DNA of 64,000 nt from Incurvaria masculella. Lineage: Eukaryota > Arthropoda > Insecta > Lepidoptera > Incurvariidae. The first letter of the stretch is position 1. Each line of letters begins with the position of its first letter. Shown here in pieces: positions 52,117 through 62,569 of this stretch. The translations under genes and the position numbers were made by a program. The stretch covers positions 3,177,001-3,241,000 of the forward strand of contig OX335656.1 of assembly GCA_946894095.1 (NCBI GenBank). The letters run 5' to 3'. Below the pieces are notes generated by a model, which saw only the letters and a list, made by a program, of their open reading frames with translations, did not search any database and was not told the origin of the DNA.

Positions 52117-52632
52117 CTAATACATCTGTATACTGTGTCTCCTAGATATCCGTGTTTTTTCTGCTGCGAACAAACGTACATATGACCTGAATAGCCACAC
52201 ACGCAGCGAGGGAGCAGCTTGGCAATGATAATATTTATTGTGAGTTGATGGCCGGCGAGTTGCGTGTTATTCTCTCGACTGTCCGTTCCGGAATACGAAA
52301 ATTACTATCCTAAGTGGAGAGGCGAGTAATTAATGGTCTCGTCAAGAATTTGCCTAACAGATTGTGTTGTTCTCCGCCGCCTCCGGACGGGGGGAGGAAA
52401 AAATAATGCCGAGACATGAAGGAAATAACAGTCTAGGAGACACCTAGTGACCATGCAGATAATGCATGAGATCGAAACCTAAAACCATTTTTTTCGATTT
52501 CAGACCATTGAACACTGTGCAGCAACAATATATCACATAAACTTATAACACCTCTCCGTTTGCGTCGGGGACTAAAATTTATCGGTATCAGTTTATAAGT
52601 TTGTAGGAAAAAAAATTGCTACTCTGGATGAC
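52117..52632. other. unassigned DNA
   Basis: GTGTCTCCTAGAT (52135) and AGTCTAGGAGACAC (52432) are inverted over about 12 bp, 300 bp apart, too short to call an element. GC-rich at 52370-52400. Confidence 0.3.
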
Positions 52633-52908
52633 CAAAAACCGGCCAAGTGCTAGTCGGACTCGCACACGAAGAGTTCCGTACCATCGTAAATTATTTAACA
52701 CCAAAAAAACCTATTTTCATCATGCCCCCCTTTAATTTTTATTATATTTTAATTTGTTGTTATAGCGTAAATACACACTCTGTGAAGATTTACTGCCTAC
52801 CTATTACGGTTCATGAGATACAGCCCTGTGACAGACGGACGGACGGACGGACAGCGGAGGCTTAGTAGTAGGGTTCCGTTTTTATCCTTTGGGTACGGAA
52901 CCCTAAAA
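52633..52908 (-). mobile_element. CCGT element, copy 7
   Basis: Minus strand: AGGGTTCCGTACCC-type start (GGGTACGGAACCCT on the plus strand), short CCGT core, CAGGGCTGTATCTCATGAAC, terminal hairpin with one change (GTGCGAGTCCGACTAGCAC) and CTTGGCCGG. Confidence 0.86.
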
Positions 52909-53054
52909 CGATGTAATATTGAAACAGAAGTTTCATGTGCGAAGCACATATATCAGTGGTGCCATCTGTTGATCGATGTCGGTCGATAAACATCAGCTGC
53001 GTCATCTACGAGCAGTTGCGCCATTGTGTCATAGATGGTGTGCAGTATTAAATC

Positions 53055-53220
53055 TTAGGGCCGAGTGCACGAAAAGACAAAAAAATCTAAATCAACATCA
53101 ACGTATGATTAAACACGTAACTTTGTATGGACAGTATGGAATTAACTCCATGCGGTTCACTAAAATTGACGTGTTTGAACATTGACTAACTCGGCCATCT
53201 CTTCGTACAACCGGGCCTTA
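53055..53220 (+). mobile_element. FB165 MITE, copy 4
   Basis: TTAGGGCCGAGTGCACGAAA to TCTTCGTACAACCGGGCCTTA. The right end here reads GGGCCTTA, so both ends are closer to a perfect inverted repeat than in other copies. Confidence 0.82.
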
Positions 53221-53850
53221 GTGTCGCATTCTACAAGCCAATGGTTAACACTTGAACCATGACTGCATTAATAAACTGCACATAGCTTCTTTTTTATTCA
53301 TAGAAATCTGTGTTTTTTTGCATTGTTTTTTCTTGACTTGTTTTGATATTACACGGAAGGCGATTAAAAATTAATCTCATCACTTTGAACACGCACAATA
53401 ATTAGTGGCTTTCAAAGTTTTCGTTGTGCGGCGGCTCCACGACGGAGGCAACACTTATCGCCTACGCGGAAAGTGCCTCCGTTCGACCCCCTCCCGTCCC
53501 GCCATCTTGGAAATCCTCCCTCTCTGCGTGGCTCCACTTTTTAGTCCGCCCGAAATATTGTTTTGCTTTAATAAGGACAGACGAGAGCGCGTTTTTGTCC
53601 GTGGGACGATTACTTACAATTTGTTGCAGGCAAATCCGAGGGATTAAGGTGATGGACACTGCTCAGTACTTTTGATTTCGGGGACGCTATGATGTAAATT
53701 AGGCTCTGTTCGCTAGGAGTCGGTTTAAATCTTACTAGATTAGCCTTAAATTTCACGGTTTACCTGCGGATATTGTCGAATCGTTAAGACCATGGCCTCT
53801 AAGCATATCCTAACGGATCCAGTTTAATCTACACAAAGCAAAATCTTACA
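53221..53850. other. unassigned DNA
   Basis: 53400-53600 is GC-balanced with two overlapping frames; no motif. Nothing else recognised. Confidence 0.3.
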
Positions 53851-54002
53851 TTAATTTGTGTTTCAGCGACATGTACATTAGAAGCATTGTAATCAGATTT
53901 TGAAAATAATCTCAAAAAGTATTGGTCGTGACATTCGTCGGAAGCAGGATCAAAATCTGATTACAATGCTTCAAATGTAGATGTCGCTGAAACTCAAATT
54001 AA
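53851..54002. repeat. palindrome, 53 bp arms around a SINE-like centre
   Basis: Arms 53851-53903 and 53950-54002 are complementary with about four mismatches (CAGCGACATGTACATT / AATGTAGATGTCGCTG). The 46-base centre contains GACATTCGTCGGAAGCAGGA, the complement of CCTGCTTCCGACGAATGTC beside the tRNA-like B box at 39255. So the loop carries a piece of that second SINE. Confidence 0.8.
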
Positions 54003-54530
54003 TGAGATAACGGTAATGTCGTATCCATCAAATACATAAAAATTACTATATACGAATAGTTTTAATGAATATCCTACGTACTAGAGTCAAGCTAGATCTA
54101 ATTTCAGGTGCTGTTGTTTAGCTATTAATTTCAAAGTTCAAGTTTATATCTAAGGTTTATCACATTAGATTAATTTATTACTTCATCACTACAAAAACTT
54201 TTTGACTAAACTGAATTCGTAAAAAAATTACGTTTTTTAACTTCTTTGGACCCCAAAAATCACGTCTCCTGACATTAATTAAAAATAAACTGGGACTTAA
54301 ACTGCTGGGCCACAAACATAATGTAACTCTCTCAATAACAAGCATTACATAAATGTGACCTTGTTATGATCGGAATGTTCGATAAGATATTGCCGTCCGA
54401 GACGTTATTCTATGAAATGGGCAGTAAATAACACAGTTGAATCATGTTGACTAAAACGTTGGTGCACATACATAGATGGACACTAAAGTAGTATTGTTGT
54501 TGGATTCCTGTAGTATCGGGGGCTTAACAT
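54003..54530. other. unassigned AT-rich DNA
   Basis: Nothing recognised. Confidence 0.3.
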
Positions 54531-54692
54531 AAAGCCTCGGTAGACCAGTGGTGCGACGCCTTGCGATTCGATACGTTGGATAAGAACCTCTGAGTGCGGT
54601 TAGGTTCTGGATGGGTGACCATTTTCTACAATTTATGGTGGCCGTTGTTCGGATTCCAAGTAAAACTGTAGTTCCCCTTCCTTACTTACCAT
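54531..54692 (+). mobile_element. SINE-5S head, truncated
   Basis: AAAGCCTCGGTAGACCAGTG (A box), CCTCTGAGTGCGGTTAGG and TTCTGGATGGGTGACC (5S C box), then TTGTTCGGATTCCAAGTAAA and GTTCCCCTTCCTTACTTACC. It stops there, where the nested palindrome begins. Confidence 0.75.
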
Positions 54693-54696
54693 GACG

Positions 54697-55335
54697 AAGG
54701 TCGTATATTTCGAGTAGTGGTCGAGATTTTTTTAAATTGTTACTCTTAGAAAAACGCTTTTTAATATAACTGAATAAACAAAACTAATATTATGTCTTCC
54801 TACAGAACCAATACGGTAAAACTAACTAAATAAGTAAACAAATAAATAAATAAATAAATAAATAATTTTTCTTATCTATTTATTTATTCATTTACTTATT
54901 TATTTATTTATTTACTTATTTAGTTAGTTTTACCGTATTGGTTCTGTAGGAAGACATAATATTAATAACAACGATTGTTGTTTTTGTGTTTGTTGTAGAG
55001 ACAGCACCATAACCAATAAACAAAACTGTATTTTAGCGCTGTAGGTATGCACGCATATAAACGCAGGACAGAGTATTTGTATTTACCCATGAAAAGTCCC
55101 TATAAAAAGGGCTTAACCCTACCACCTAGCCCCTAAGCCCCATGAAAATGCTTAACCCTACCACCTAGTAGGGGAAGGTGACTTTACATGGGTAAATACA
55201 AATACTCTGTCCTGCGTTTGTATGCGTGAATACAGCGCTAAAATACAGTTTTGTTTATTCTGTTATATTTAAAAGCGTTTTTTCTAAGAGTACCAATTTT
55301 AAAAAATCTCGAAAATTACTCGAAATATCGACCTT
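54697..55335. repeat. nested palindrome with an insertion
   Basis: Outer arms 54697-54784 and 55250-55335 pair (GTCGTATATTTCGAGTAG / TACTCGAAATATCGAC). Inner arms 55015-55091 and 55187-55259 pair (TATTTTAGCGCTGTA, GCAGGACAGAGTATTTGTAT). Between them on the left lies a 229 bp insert (54786-55014) bounded by the 13 bp direct repeat AATAAACAAAACT (54773-54785, 55015-55027). The central loop 55092-55186 holds two scraps of SINE body (CTTAACCCTACCACCTAG). Confidence 0.88.
54786..55014. mobile_element. insert with palindromic half and 13 bp duplication
   Basis: The left two thirds is a palindrome (ATTATGTCTTCCTACAGAAC ... GTTCTGTAGGAAGACATAAT) around AAAT/TTTA tetranucleotide runs. The right third (AACAACGATTGTTGTTTTTG, TGTTGTAGAGACAGCACCAT) recurs in worn form at 57085-57140. 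A 13 bp target duplication is more usual for retroposition than for a cut-and-paste element. Confidence 0.7.
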
Positions 55336-55561
55336 CCCTCTTTTGATTCCGCCCTTACTTTTAATTTCCCGCCCTCCGATTTCAAACAACAGTGCACAGC
55401 ATTACCAATGCAAATGTACACACCCACAATGCGCTTTGAGTGAGAAAGAATTGGACGTTACGGCCGAGGACTTAGGAAGTGGGAAAGTCCCCGAGGCTTA
55501 GCCCGGCTAACGCATATCTGATTGGTTCACAAATTCTAAGGCTCTCAGCCTTAGAGACACC
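55336..55561. other. unassigned DNA
   Basis: Nothing recognised. Confidence 0.3.
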
Positions 55562-55563
55562 TA

Positions 55564-55731
55564 GGCTGAGATAAATAGTCGTAACAGCAACTAAGACTAA
55601 CGAAAATGTGTACTTTGTGACGTTAATTTGCATTACTTTGAGATTGCGTCCATACAAAATGTGTCAAAGTGACGTCACAAAGTGCTACTTTTCGTTAGTC
55701 TTAGTTTCGGTTACGACTATTTATCTCAGCC
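55564..55731. mobile_element. PAL168 palindromic MITE, solitary copy
   Basis: 168 bp flanked by TA (55562-55563, 55732-55733). GGCTGAGATAAATAGTCG at one end and its complement at the other; complementarity continues through ACTAAGACTAACGAAAA and GTGACGT to a centre at GATTGCGTCCATACAAAATG. The TA duplication fits a Tc1/mariner-type MITE. It shows the unit from which the array at 47213 arose. Confidence 0.88.
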
Positions 55732-55733
55732 TA

Positions 55734-55861
55734 GGTGCGAACGATTGGTGGAAACAGCGAATGTATAGGGATGCTACCAAACACGGATTGTGGCCTTAGG
55801 GTGAGGTGGAAGGCGGGGGACATAAAGGACTAGAGTGGCGACCGTGAGATTCGGTCATTTA
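55734..55861. other. unassigned DNA
   Basis: Nothing recognised. Confidence 0.3.
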
Positions 55862-56050
55862 GGAGCAGAATACATCGACGGTAGCGCCGGCCAGTCAGTT
55901 CGCTTGCGAGTTTTCTTACTACTGATGTTCTCGAGTTCCAACGACACGTAAGAACAAGTAAGAACTTTACAGGACGCCGTTTAGTGCAACGAACATTCGA
56001 TGTTGCGCGTCCCGAATTCGTAAGCAAACGATGTCACTAACTGACTAACT
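55862..56050 (-). repeat. Rep-E, long copy
   Basis: GGTAGCGCCGGCCAGTCAGT, TCTCGAGTTCCAACGACACG, TAAGAACTTTACAGGACGCC and AACGAACATTCGATGTTGCG. Related to 13205-13395 (reverse) and 37803-37885 (same direction). Confidence 0.6.
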
Positions 56051-56076
56051 AACCATCAGTATATTTGTGCTGTCGG

Positions 56077-56284
56077 CCTATTCTTGGAATTCCATGCTCA
56101 GGAGTCAGGGATCTTTCAGTCGAGAAACCGCTTTAACAGCGGTTCTCAAATCGATTTACTTGACGGAAGACCTTGAATCATTGACATATCGTTCCACCGA
56201 GAAAATCGCTTTGACAACCGCTATAAGAACGATTTTCAAGACTGAAAGATTCCTTATTTCTGAGCACGGAATTCCAAGAATAGG
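56077..56284. mobile_element. MITE with CCTATTCTTGGAATTCC termini
   Basis: Left CCTATTCTTGGAATTCCATG and inverted right CCTATTCTTGGAATTCCGTG; arms also share TCTTTCAGTC. A second pair inside (AACCGCT / AGCGGTT and GAAAATCGCTTTGACAACCGC) makes the 208 bp strongly folded. The 135-codon frame across it is a by-product. Confidence 0.8.
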
Positions 56285-57563
56285 TCTACTGATAAGTGCT
56301 ACTCTGCCCCTATACAAGGGGTTTCTGTTGCAAGTCTGCTGCCAACATGGTCTCAAGATTAATTTTGCGGAAATTTGGAGTGTTTTTTATAGGTCTCTTT
56401 CTTTAACTGATGTGTCCTTGCTTGAGGGTCGATTCGTCATTAAATTCGTTAAAAATAGCGACGTACTTGCTTAGTACGAAAATTTGTTTACTTGTTGTTC
56501 AATTTATTATTTCTCATTAACGTTTGATTTTATAATTATTTGTGTGTATTTATAGTTCATGAGTTTATTGCGTAGGTATTGAGTTCCATTTCACAATACA
56601 TCATATAAATGTCTTCATAACATGGTAATTGAAATTGTGCTGAAGATACCCAAAGGTATACTGGTGGGTCAATTTATGTTCCAAAAAACACACGTATATA
56701 CATTATTAACTGAACAAAACAATAGATTAAAATAATACATTTTACATTTTAACCATTCCACCCATGGAGGAGATTTTTTACATTGCAGCCTACAGAAGAA
56801 CTTCTGTGTAGTATATTCTGTGTAGGAGGCCGCATTAGGCATAGCACATAAAATACATTAAAAAAACATACTGGTGAATCTACACTGTACTGTATATCGT
56901 ATGTTGTAGAATATTATGAGTTGACCCATTTGATGTATTATAAGGGTGAATGTGAGGCAGTGTTAGGGAGTTTAAATGCTTTAGGCATTAAGTTGTACAT
57001 TTCATCCGATATTTTTCTGTGCAGCGGGGATGTTTTTCTTATTTCATATCGTATTTAACGGGTGTAAGTCCAGAAATCATGTCAATAACAACAATAAATG
57101 TTTTATTGTGATTGTTGTAGAGAGAGCTACATAACCATTAATGATATTACTATTTTGATTTGTTTTTTAAAAATACATTTTTACATGTACAATTTGTACA
57201 AAACATCTCCCTTTCGAACGTAATCTATTCTTAAAACGTACACTTGATCTCGTCACCTCGTCTTGGAACAAGTCTTTGGCGCGTTGAACCATGTTAAACA
57301 AATGTTACCACTGTGGCCAGCCGTTTTTCCCTGCTTACTACAGGCACAATCCATTTTAAAAGCACCCCTATAGTTACGGTAGCCTGGCGATTGCACCCTT
57401 GTCGGAGAGTGTATTTTTGCGAGTGTGTGTCCTGTCAAGGAGGACTTTTATGTGAGTGCATGTTCTTATGCAATGACATTTAAAATCAAAGTATGTGTAA
57501 CAATTTGTGATCCTGTAAAAAGAGTAAAAGAATCTTTAGAAATTTGGTGGCGGTGGAATTTTA
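56285..57563. other. unassigned DNA with a worn insert tail
   Basis: 56640-56670 (GATACCCAAAGGTATACTGG) recalls the LINE 3' segment at 51120. 57085-57140 is the worn relative of the 54970-55014 insert tail. 57253-57438 minus strand has a 61-codon frame without a motif. No gene called. Confidence 0.35.
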
Positions 57564-57625
57564 GTGGAAGGCAGAATGATAAAGCCTTAAAGTAATCTTT
57601 AAGGATTTATCATTCTGCCTACCAC
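57564..57625. repeat. short hairpin, 29 bp arms
   Basis: GTGGAAGGCAGAATGATAAA...CCTTAAAG pairs with CTTTAAGG...TTTATCATTCTGCCTACCAC (two mismatches), loop TAAT. The tiny loop argues against a classical pre-miRNA. Confidence 0.8.
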
Positions 57626-58409
57626 TCTGCGGCAGCGACGCGATTAAATATTTTTTTATACATAAATTGCTTGGCCTATAAAACAGTGGAATGGTTTTTT
57701 TTTTTCAACAGAATCTAGTACTTCTGCAGACCAATTTTTTTCTGTTTTATACAACAGAAATCAATTCTTGCAGCATATATTAAGTTCTCATTTAAGGTAA
57801 AACTTATTCATACAATATTCATCGGAAAGGCGTGGATAAAGTATAAAGAAATACTATTTCCTAATAAGACATAAAAGTCACGTTTCCTCGAAGGCTACAG
57901 ATCTCAAGGTCAGAAGGTGAAAGATTTTCTCTTTTCCAGCCATCGAATCGTAGATAAAAATTCTCGTATAGAAATATATGGATTCGAGAGAATAATGTAT
58001 CTGTGAATATTGGTTTCACCGGTTCAATATCAAAGTTAACGAGGTCGAATCGGTGTTTTCAAAGTCGACGCCCCTAGCTAATAAAAAGTGAGAGAGGACT
58101 TTGTTAAATGAACTGAGTAATTGAGTTGTGAGTCCATTTATAAATTGAAAGAAGTTTCGTTTTTTTAACATTCCTTCACAGCAGTTTCGAGGGTTGGAAG
58201 TTTTTTTAGAATAACACTTAAAATACAAATTTAATTGCTTTATCGAAAGAACAGGCTGACGCGACCTTTTTAAGTGATTTTTTTTTAAAGTTTTATTGTA
58301 ATGTTTTTAATGTAGATACAATAGTGTATGTATAAATGAATGTGTTTACAAAACAATAAAAGATAATTTCCTATTTTTTTTAAAACACCTAATCCTGTAT
58401 TCCTTTAAA
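57626..58409. other. unassigned AT-rich DNA
   Basis: Nothing recognised. Confidence 0.3.
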
Positions 58410-58560
58410 TACTTCCTAATCCTTTATTTATAGGGTCGGTAAAGTGTGGATTGCATTCCCTGCCGTGGTATTTATCTCAAATTATAACCAGCGGTCTTTA
58501 GAATACGATGTTAACCCGACCTCTGGGCCTGGCGCTCGCCAAATGTCGCCGATTACATAA
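58410..58560 (+). pseudogene. LINE reverse-transcriptase ORF, C-terminal scrap 3
   Basis: A short frame from about 58421 reads SFIYRVGKVWIAFPAVVF, parallel to scraps 1 and 2. The most diverged of the three. Confidence 0.45.
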
Positions 58561-58601
58561 AAATACAAATATTGCTCTCGGTTTTATTGTTATAAAATGT
58601 T

Positions 58602-58828
58602 CGATGCCAATTTCTCAATCGTCAAATAGTATTATCAATAATGTACGTTACTTAAAAGTCTGATAGTACGTACCGAAGTATTATATCTCCTATAACTATT
58701 ATCTTAATGTAATTTTACTAATAATAAACAAATATGGCCTTACTATAACGGATGGACAAGCAGCGCCGTAAATCTTTTCTTCAAATAGTTATCTAACTGA
58801 TTATCAGACCATTAAAAATCGCCCATAG
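58602..58828. mobile_element. TIR-G MITE, copy 2 (diverged)
   Basis: GATGCCAATTTCTCAATCGT at the left and, inverted, GGGCGATTTTTAATGGTCTG at the right; interior ACTATTATCTTAATGTAATT matches 22436-22642. Ends have drifted. Confidence 0.6.
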
Positions 58829-59915
58829 TCAAGTAAAATGTTAAACTATATGTCAAGGTTGACAGGAATAAATCACTTAAAGTGATTGGTCTGCTTTTTG
58901 TCTTCACTATTTTAACATTTTGTATTGTTTACCTTGAAAAAAATGCGCAATATTGATTTTATTCTATTCTATTAATTTCGTTGAATTTAAAAGTTTTACA
59001 TTCGTATTTACTTACGTTGTTACTTAGTTGTCACATCTAAATAATAAAGTATTCGTCTTCAACAAATTATTTAATGTTTGTCTGAGCGTTAATCAAAAAT
59101 ACCTTGAAAGATGCGATTCGCTCTCCATTTTGCGAGGCGCGCGCAAAGACCCAGTTACATAAACGTCCACCATAAATCCATTCAATTGATCAAACAATTT
59201 ATATTTGTGTTGGTGTACGAAGCACTCCCCAAAACTTACTCACCAACAAAAATACCAGTCCCAGAGCTGAATGGCGTTCGGCGGAGTGTAATTAAAATTT
59301 ATTCTGATTGGTTTTACCCAAAATGTTGTTCGATTGGCTACGTTCGTGTGGAGTGGATGTTTAAGGCCTCGCGGGACTGCGGGCTGGCGGCGCGTTGGTC
59401 GGGGGTGCCCGGGTTTGATTCTCTTTTACCTTGGATTTGATTGAACTAAAGGCATTGAAACGAATGACCAGAATCGGAGGCGAAGTTGTGAGTTGGCACC
59501 GATAGGAAAGTGTGAACGTGATTTTGAATTTTAAATTAATCAAAGACATTTTCATTTTATAGTAGCTAGTTTTCGAAGAGCCGAATTATTAAGATAAAAT
59601 TAATGGTTGCAATTTGACTTACAATTTTGACAAGCGCACGTCCCCTCTTCATGTTAACGCACGTCGCCGACAGATGGATGGTTATTACGCGCATGCTAGG
59701 TCTATGGTTATTACACATAATGCTTCCATTTTTTCGCTGCATGTTTATAATATATCCATCTATGCTATGATGTGATTTTTTTATTTTTTTATTATGGCCT
59801 GGCAATTACAGTCGGCCAGTTTCATTTGTTAAAACTTATTTTGAAAAATCTAGATCTACAGTTCCCTGCGATAAAAAAGAGTTAACATTATTGATAATAT
59901 TAAAAACTGCGTTTT
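58829..59915. other. unassigned DNA
   Basis: 59360-59445 contains GGGTGCCCGGGTTTGATTCTC, a B-box-like word beside a GC-rich segment; possibly another tRNA-like scrap, but no A box is convincing. Confidence 0.3.
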
Positions 59916-60215
59916 GAGGAATGTGATATTTATGTATGTGTAATCGACCGTGAAGAAAGGACACATCAATTAAAGTAAGAGCATACTAAAAATTACTACT
60001 TTACGAATATACTGCAAAGTTGGACCTGAACCAGCAAAACACACCATTCGCGGGTATTGCGTCTACCAATTTCGCCAAGTGCTGTACACCCATAATTTGG
60101 AATTCTCCTACAGTTCCTCTTCCCGTAGTCAGTGCTTCCTACTAACACAGTATTTAAGATTATACCTACATACATTCATTTTACTCTTCATATGCGTTGC
60201 GGACATTGACTCAAA
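59916..60215 (+). repeat. Rep-F, full-length reference copy
   Basis: GAGGAATGTGATATTTATGT, TAATCGACCGTGAAGAAAGG, ACTGCAAAGTTGGACCTGAA, CCAGCAAAACACACCATTCG, AATTTGGAATTCTCCTACAG and TATGCGTTGCGGACATTG. About 300 bp, no inverted ends. Confidence 0.7.
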
Positions 60216-60301
60216 GATTGAATATTCAAACATTTTACCGTCATCACCGAAATCGTATTTCGCATCAGACGCTAGAGCCAGTTCTAGGTTGACTTATGTA
60301 A

Positions 60302-60687
60302 TTTTTTTTTTTTTTATGTGACTGGACATGATGGCTAATACCACACCTTCTGTCATGGTATTAGCCCAACACACCACATGGGAACTAGGTGCCATGCCAG
60401 GACCTTCCTTATATTGCTCGGCTACATTGAACTGGATGGAAAACACGGACTATTTTCATTGCCGCTTCGACCATCGTTCATTCAATGCGATGGTACCAAC
60501 CCGGGCGGGATTAACCCTACCACCTAGTAAGTAAGGAAGGGGACCCTACAGTTTAACGTTGAATACGAACCACGGCCAGCCTCTCTCAACGGTCGAATGG
60601 TCACCCATCCAAGACCAGACCGGACCCAGCGTTGCTTAACTTCGGAGAGCGATCGCCGAAGTGTCGCGCCACTGGGCCACTGAGGCT
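60302..60687 (-). mobile_element. SINE-5S, full length
   Basis: Minus strand: GCCTCAGTGGCCCAGTGGCG, GAAGTTAAGCAACGCTGGGT, CTTGGATGGGTGACC, then GTGGTTCGTATTCAACG, body with CAATATAAGGAAGG and TTCCCATGTGGTGTG, and a long A-tail (T-run at 60302-60315). The 5S part is as well preserved as in 39640-40034, with few differences, arguing for recent activity. Confidence 0.93.
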
Positions 60688-60906
60688 TTCAAAAATATAC
60701 TTTTTGAAAAGTATTATCGGGTATTGTATTCAAGTTGGCAGCTTTCTTGCCCATAGAAGAATGATCATTCTCTTTTAACGTTGTAGTTTGATTGTTTGAC
60801 CTATCCAAATGTAGGTTACTTATAATATAATGAATAAATGACCGATCTGTCCGTCTGTCCGTCTGCTAAACCTATCCAATTTTTAGAACACTCTTAGCAC
60901 AGAATA
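60688..60906. other. unassigned AT-rich DNA
   Basis: CCGTCTGTCCGTCTG at 60850 is not part of a CCGT element; its flanks do not match. Confidence 0.3.
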
Positions 60907-61631
60907 TTTTTTTTTATTTGTTTATTTTTAGTTAATCTGAAGTACACTTACTAATTTGTACACGTCCTTTCCAATAAAAAAAAGAATCACCGAAATCGGT
61001 TGGCGTTATATTGAGTTATTCGTCCATTTGTCGTGCACATCTTAATACAAATTTAAGACTTATATGATTTTCTCATGGATTTCATTGTCAGAACTTAACC
61101 AAATTGAAATGGAACCGCTTGGGAAGCACTAGCTTTCATTTAAAAAAATAATCATCAAAATCGGTTCACCCAGGCAAAAGTTATGAGGTAACAAACATAA
61201 AAAAAAACAAAAACAAAAAAAAGCAACATACAGACGAATTGAGAACCTCTACTCCTTTTTAACCGACTTCAAAAAAAGGAGGAGGTTATCAAGTCGTCTG
61301 TATGTTTTTTTTTTTTTTGTTTTTTTTGTTTTTTTTTTTTATGTTTGTTACCTCATAACTTTTGCCTGGGTGAACCGATTTTGATGATTATTTTTTTAAA
61401 TGATAGCTAGTGCTTCCCAAGTGGTCCCATTTTAATTTGGTTAAGTTCTGACAATGATACCCATGAGAAAATCATAAAAGTCTTAAATTTGTATTAAGAT
61501 GTGCGCGACAAATGGACGAATAACTCAATATAACGCCAACCGATTTCGGTGATTCTTTTTTTATTGGAAAGGACGTCTACAAATTAGTAAGTGTACTTCA
61601 GATTCACTAAAAATAAACAAATAAAAAAACA
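60907..61631. repeat. long palindrome of about 725 bp
   Basis: Arms of about 320 bp pair from TTTATTTGTTTATTTTTAGT (60913) / ACTAAAAATAAACAAATAAA (61608) inwards through CCGAAATCGGTTGGCGTTAT, AAATCGGTTCACCCAGGCAA and TTATGAGGTAACAAACATAA. The centre is itself palindromic (ACATACAGACGA...TCGTCTGTATGT) around AACCGACTTCAAAAAAAGGA. Long T/A runs lie in both arms. Confidence 0.88.
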
Positions 61632-61910
61632 AATTTAACAAAAAAAATAACCGACTTCAAAGGAAAAGCACTAAAAAGTAAAAAATAATTTCCATTTTTG
61701 TAGTTACGATTTCTGTTATTTTTTGAGTCGGTGTCAGCCAAGGTTAGGTTAGGTTAGGTTAGGTTAGGTTAGTTTCTCTTGATTGGCGCAGCGCGTGTCC
61801 GGCTGACGCCAACTCAAAAAATAACAGAAATCGTAACTACAAAAATGGAAATTATTTTTTACTTTTTAGTGCTTTTCCTTTGAAGTCGGTTATTTTTTTT
61901 GTTAAATTTG
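61632..61910. repeat. second palindrome with telomere-like loop
   Basis: Arms 61632-61738 and 61801-61910 pair almost perfectly (AACCGACTTCAAAGGAAAAG, TTCCATTTTTGTAGTTACGA, TTTTTTGAGTCGGTGTCAGCC). The loop carries (AGGTT)6 and GATTGGCGCAGCGCGTGTCC. It directly follows the previous palindrome, and both share an ACCGACTTCAAA word. Confidence 0.88.
61741..61771 (+). repeat. interstitial telomere-type repeat (AGGTT)6
   Basis: Six perfect units of AGGTT, a rotation of the insect telomere unit TTAGG, inside the palindrome loop. No telomere-specific LINE beside it. Confidence 0.9.
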
Positions 61911-62569
61911 TTTTTTTTTTAAAGTCGGTTAATAAAGATTTCTGGACAGTGGACTTCCATTCGATGTACTCCCTAGTATGGTATGGTTGACAGAGGCGAT
62001 GGCTGAGCCCGGCGTGATGCTCGTGAACGGGTGATGTTTGTGAGGGGCTGGCTTGCTCCAATTGGCAACATGTCAGATGGCGGGCATAGTCTTCACAAAT
62101 AAACAGATATTTGTCATGAACTGTTGCATATGACAAGAATAGTTTGTACTTTATACTTTTGTAAACTAAGACTAAGTGGACGTTGGAAAAAAAACCAGCG
62201 GAGTTTCTTGCCAGATCTTCGTCGCTGGGATTGCCGAACTGGCTTATGATAAAATATGACAAATCCGAGTGCAGTGTACTGTCTATGGATGAATAAAGAA
62301 CAATAAACAATAAAAATAAATAAACAATATGTTTTATGATTACGCCCGTGAAACTACGTACTAGTGCGCGCCGACGTCGCCTGGTGGATGATGTCATTAT
62401 TAAAAGCAATTTGCGGACTGTGAAAATATGTAGAGTCGGAAAATTATTCCAATATTTTAGTCCGATCGTGCGGAAAATTCCAATTTTCCCTTCAGCGTCC
62501 ACCTCGCAGACTTTATGGAGCAGGTTTCAGATGATGTGTGTGCGTATTATGAATGTCTAATATATATAA
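61911..62569. other. unassigned DNA
   Basis: The 216-codon minus-strand frame 61852-62502 begins outside and runs into the palindrome arm; it has no recognised motif. 62170-62330 resembles a LINE 3' region (A-rich, AATAAATAAACA). Confidence 0.35.

Noticed and set aside
52133..52446. A MITE defined by GTGTCTCCTAGA / TCTAGGAGACAC
   Set aside because: The inverted match is only about 12 bp with no target duplication and no second copy.
57564..57625. A microRNA precursor
   Set aside because: The stem is nearly perfect and the loop only four bases, unlike typical animal pre-miRNAs; a small palindrome is the simpler reading.
60302..60687. A functional 5S rRNA gene
   Set aside because: Only the internal promoter part of 5S is present, the 5' third is replaced by a tRNA-like start, and a SINE body with poly-A follows.
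60845..60870. A ninth CCGT element
   Set aside because: Only a few TCCGTC words are present and the element's conserved flanks are absent.
61852..62502. 216-codon minus-strand frame, the longest in the window
   Set aside because: It overlaps a palindrome arm and A-rich repeat DNA, has no recognised domain and no gene context.
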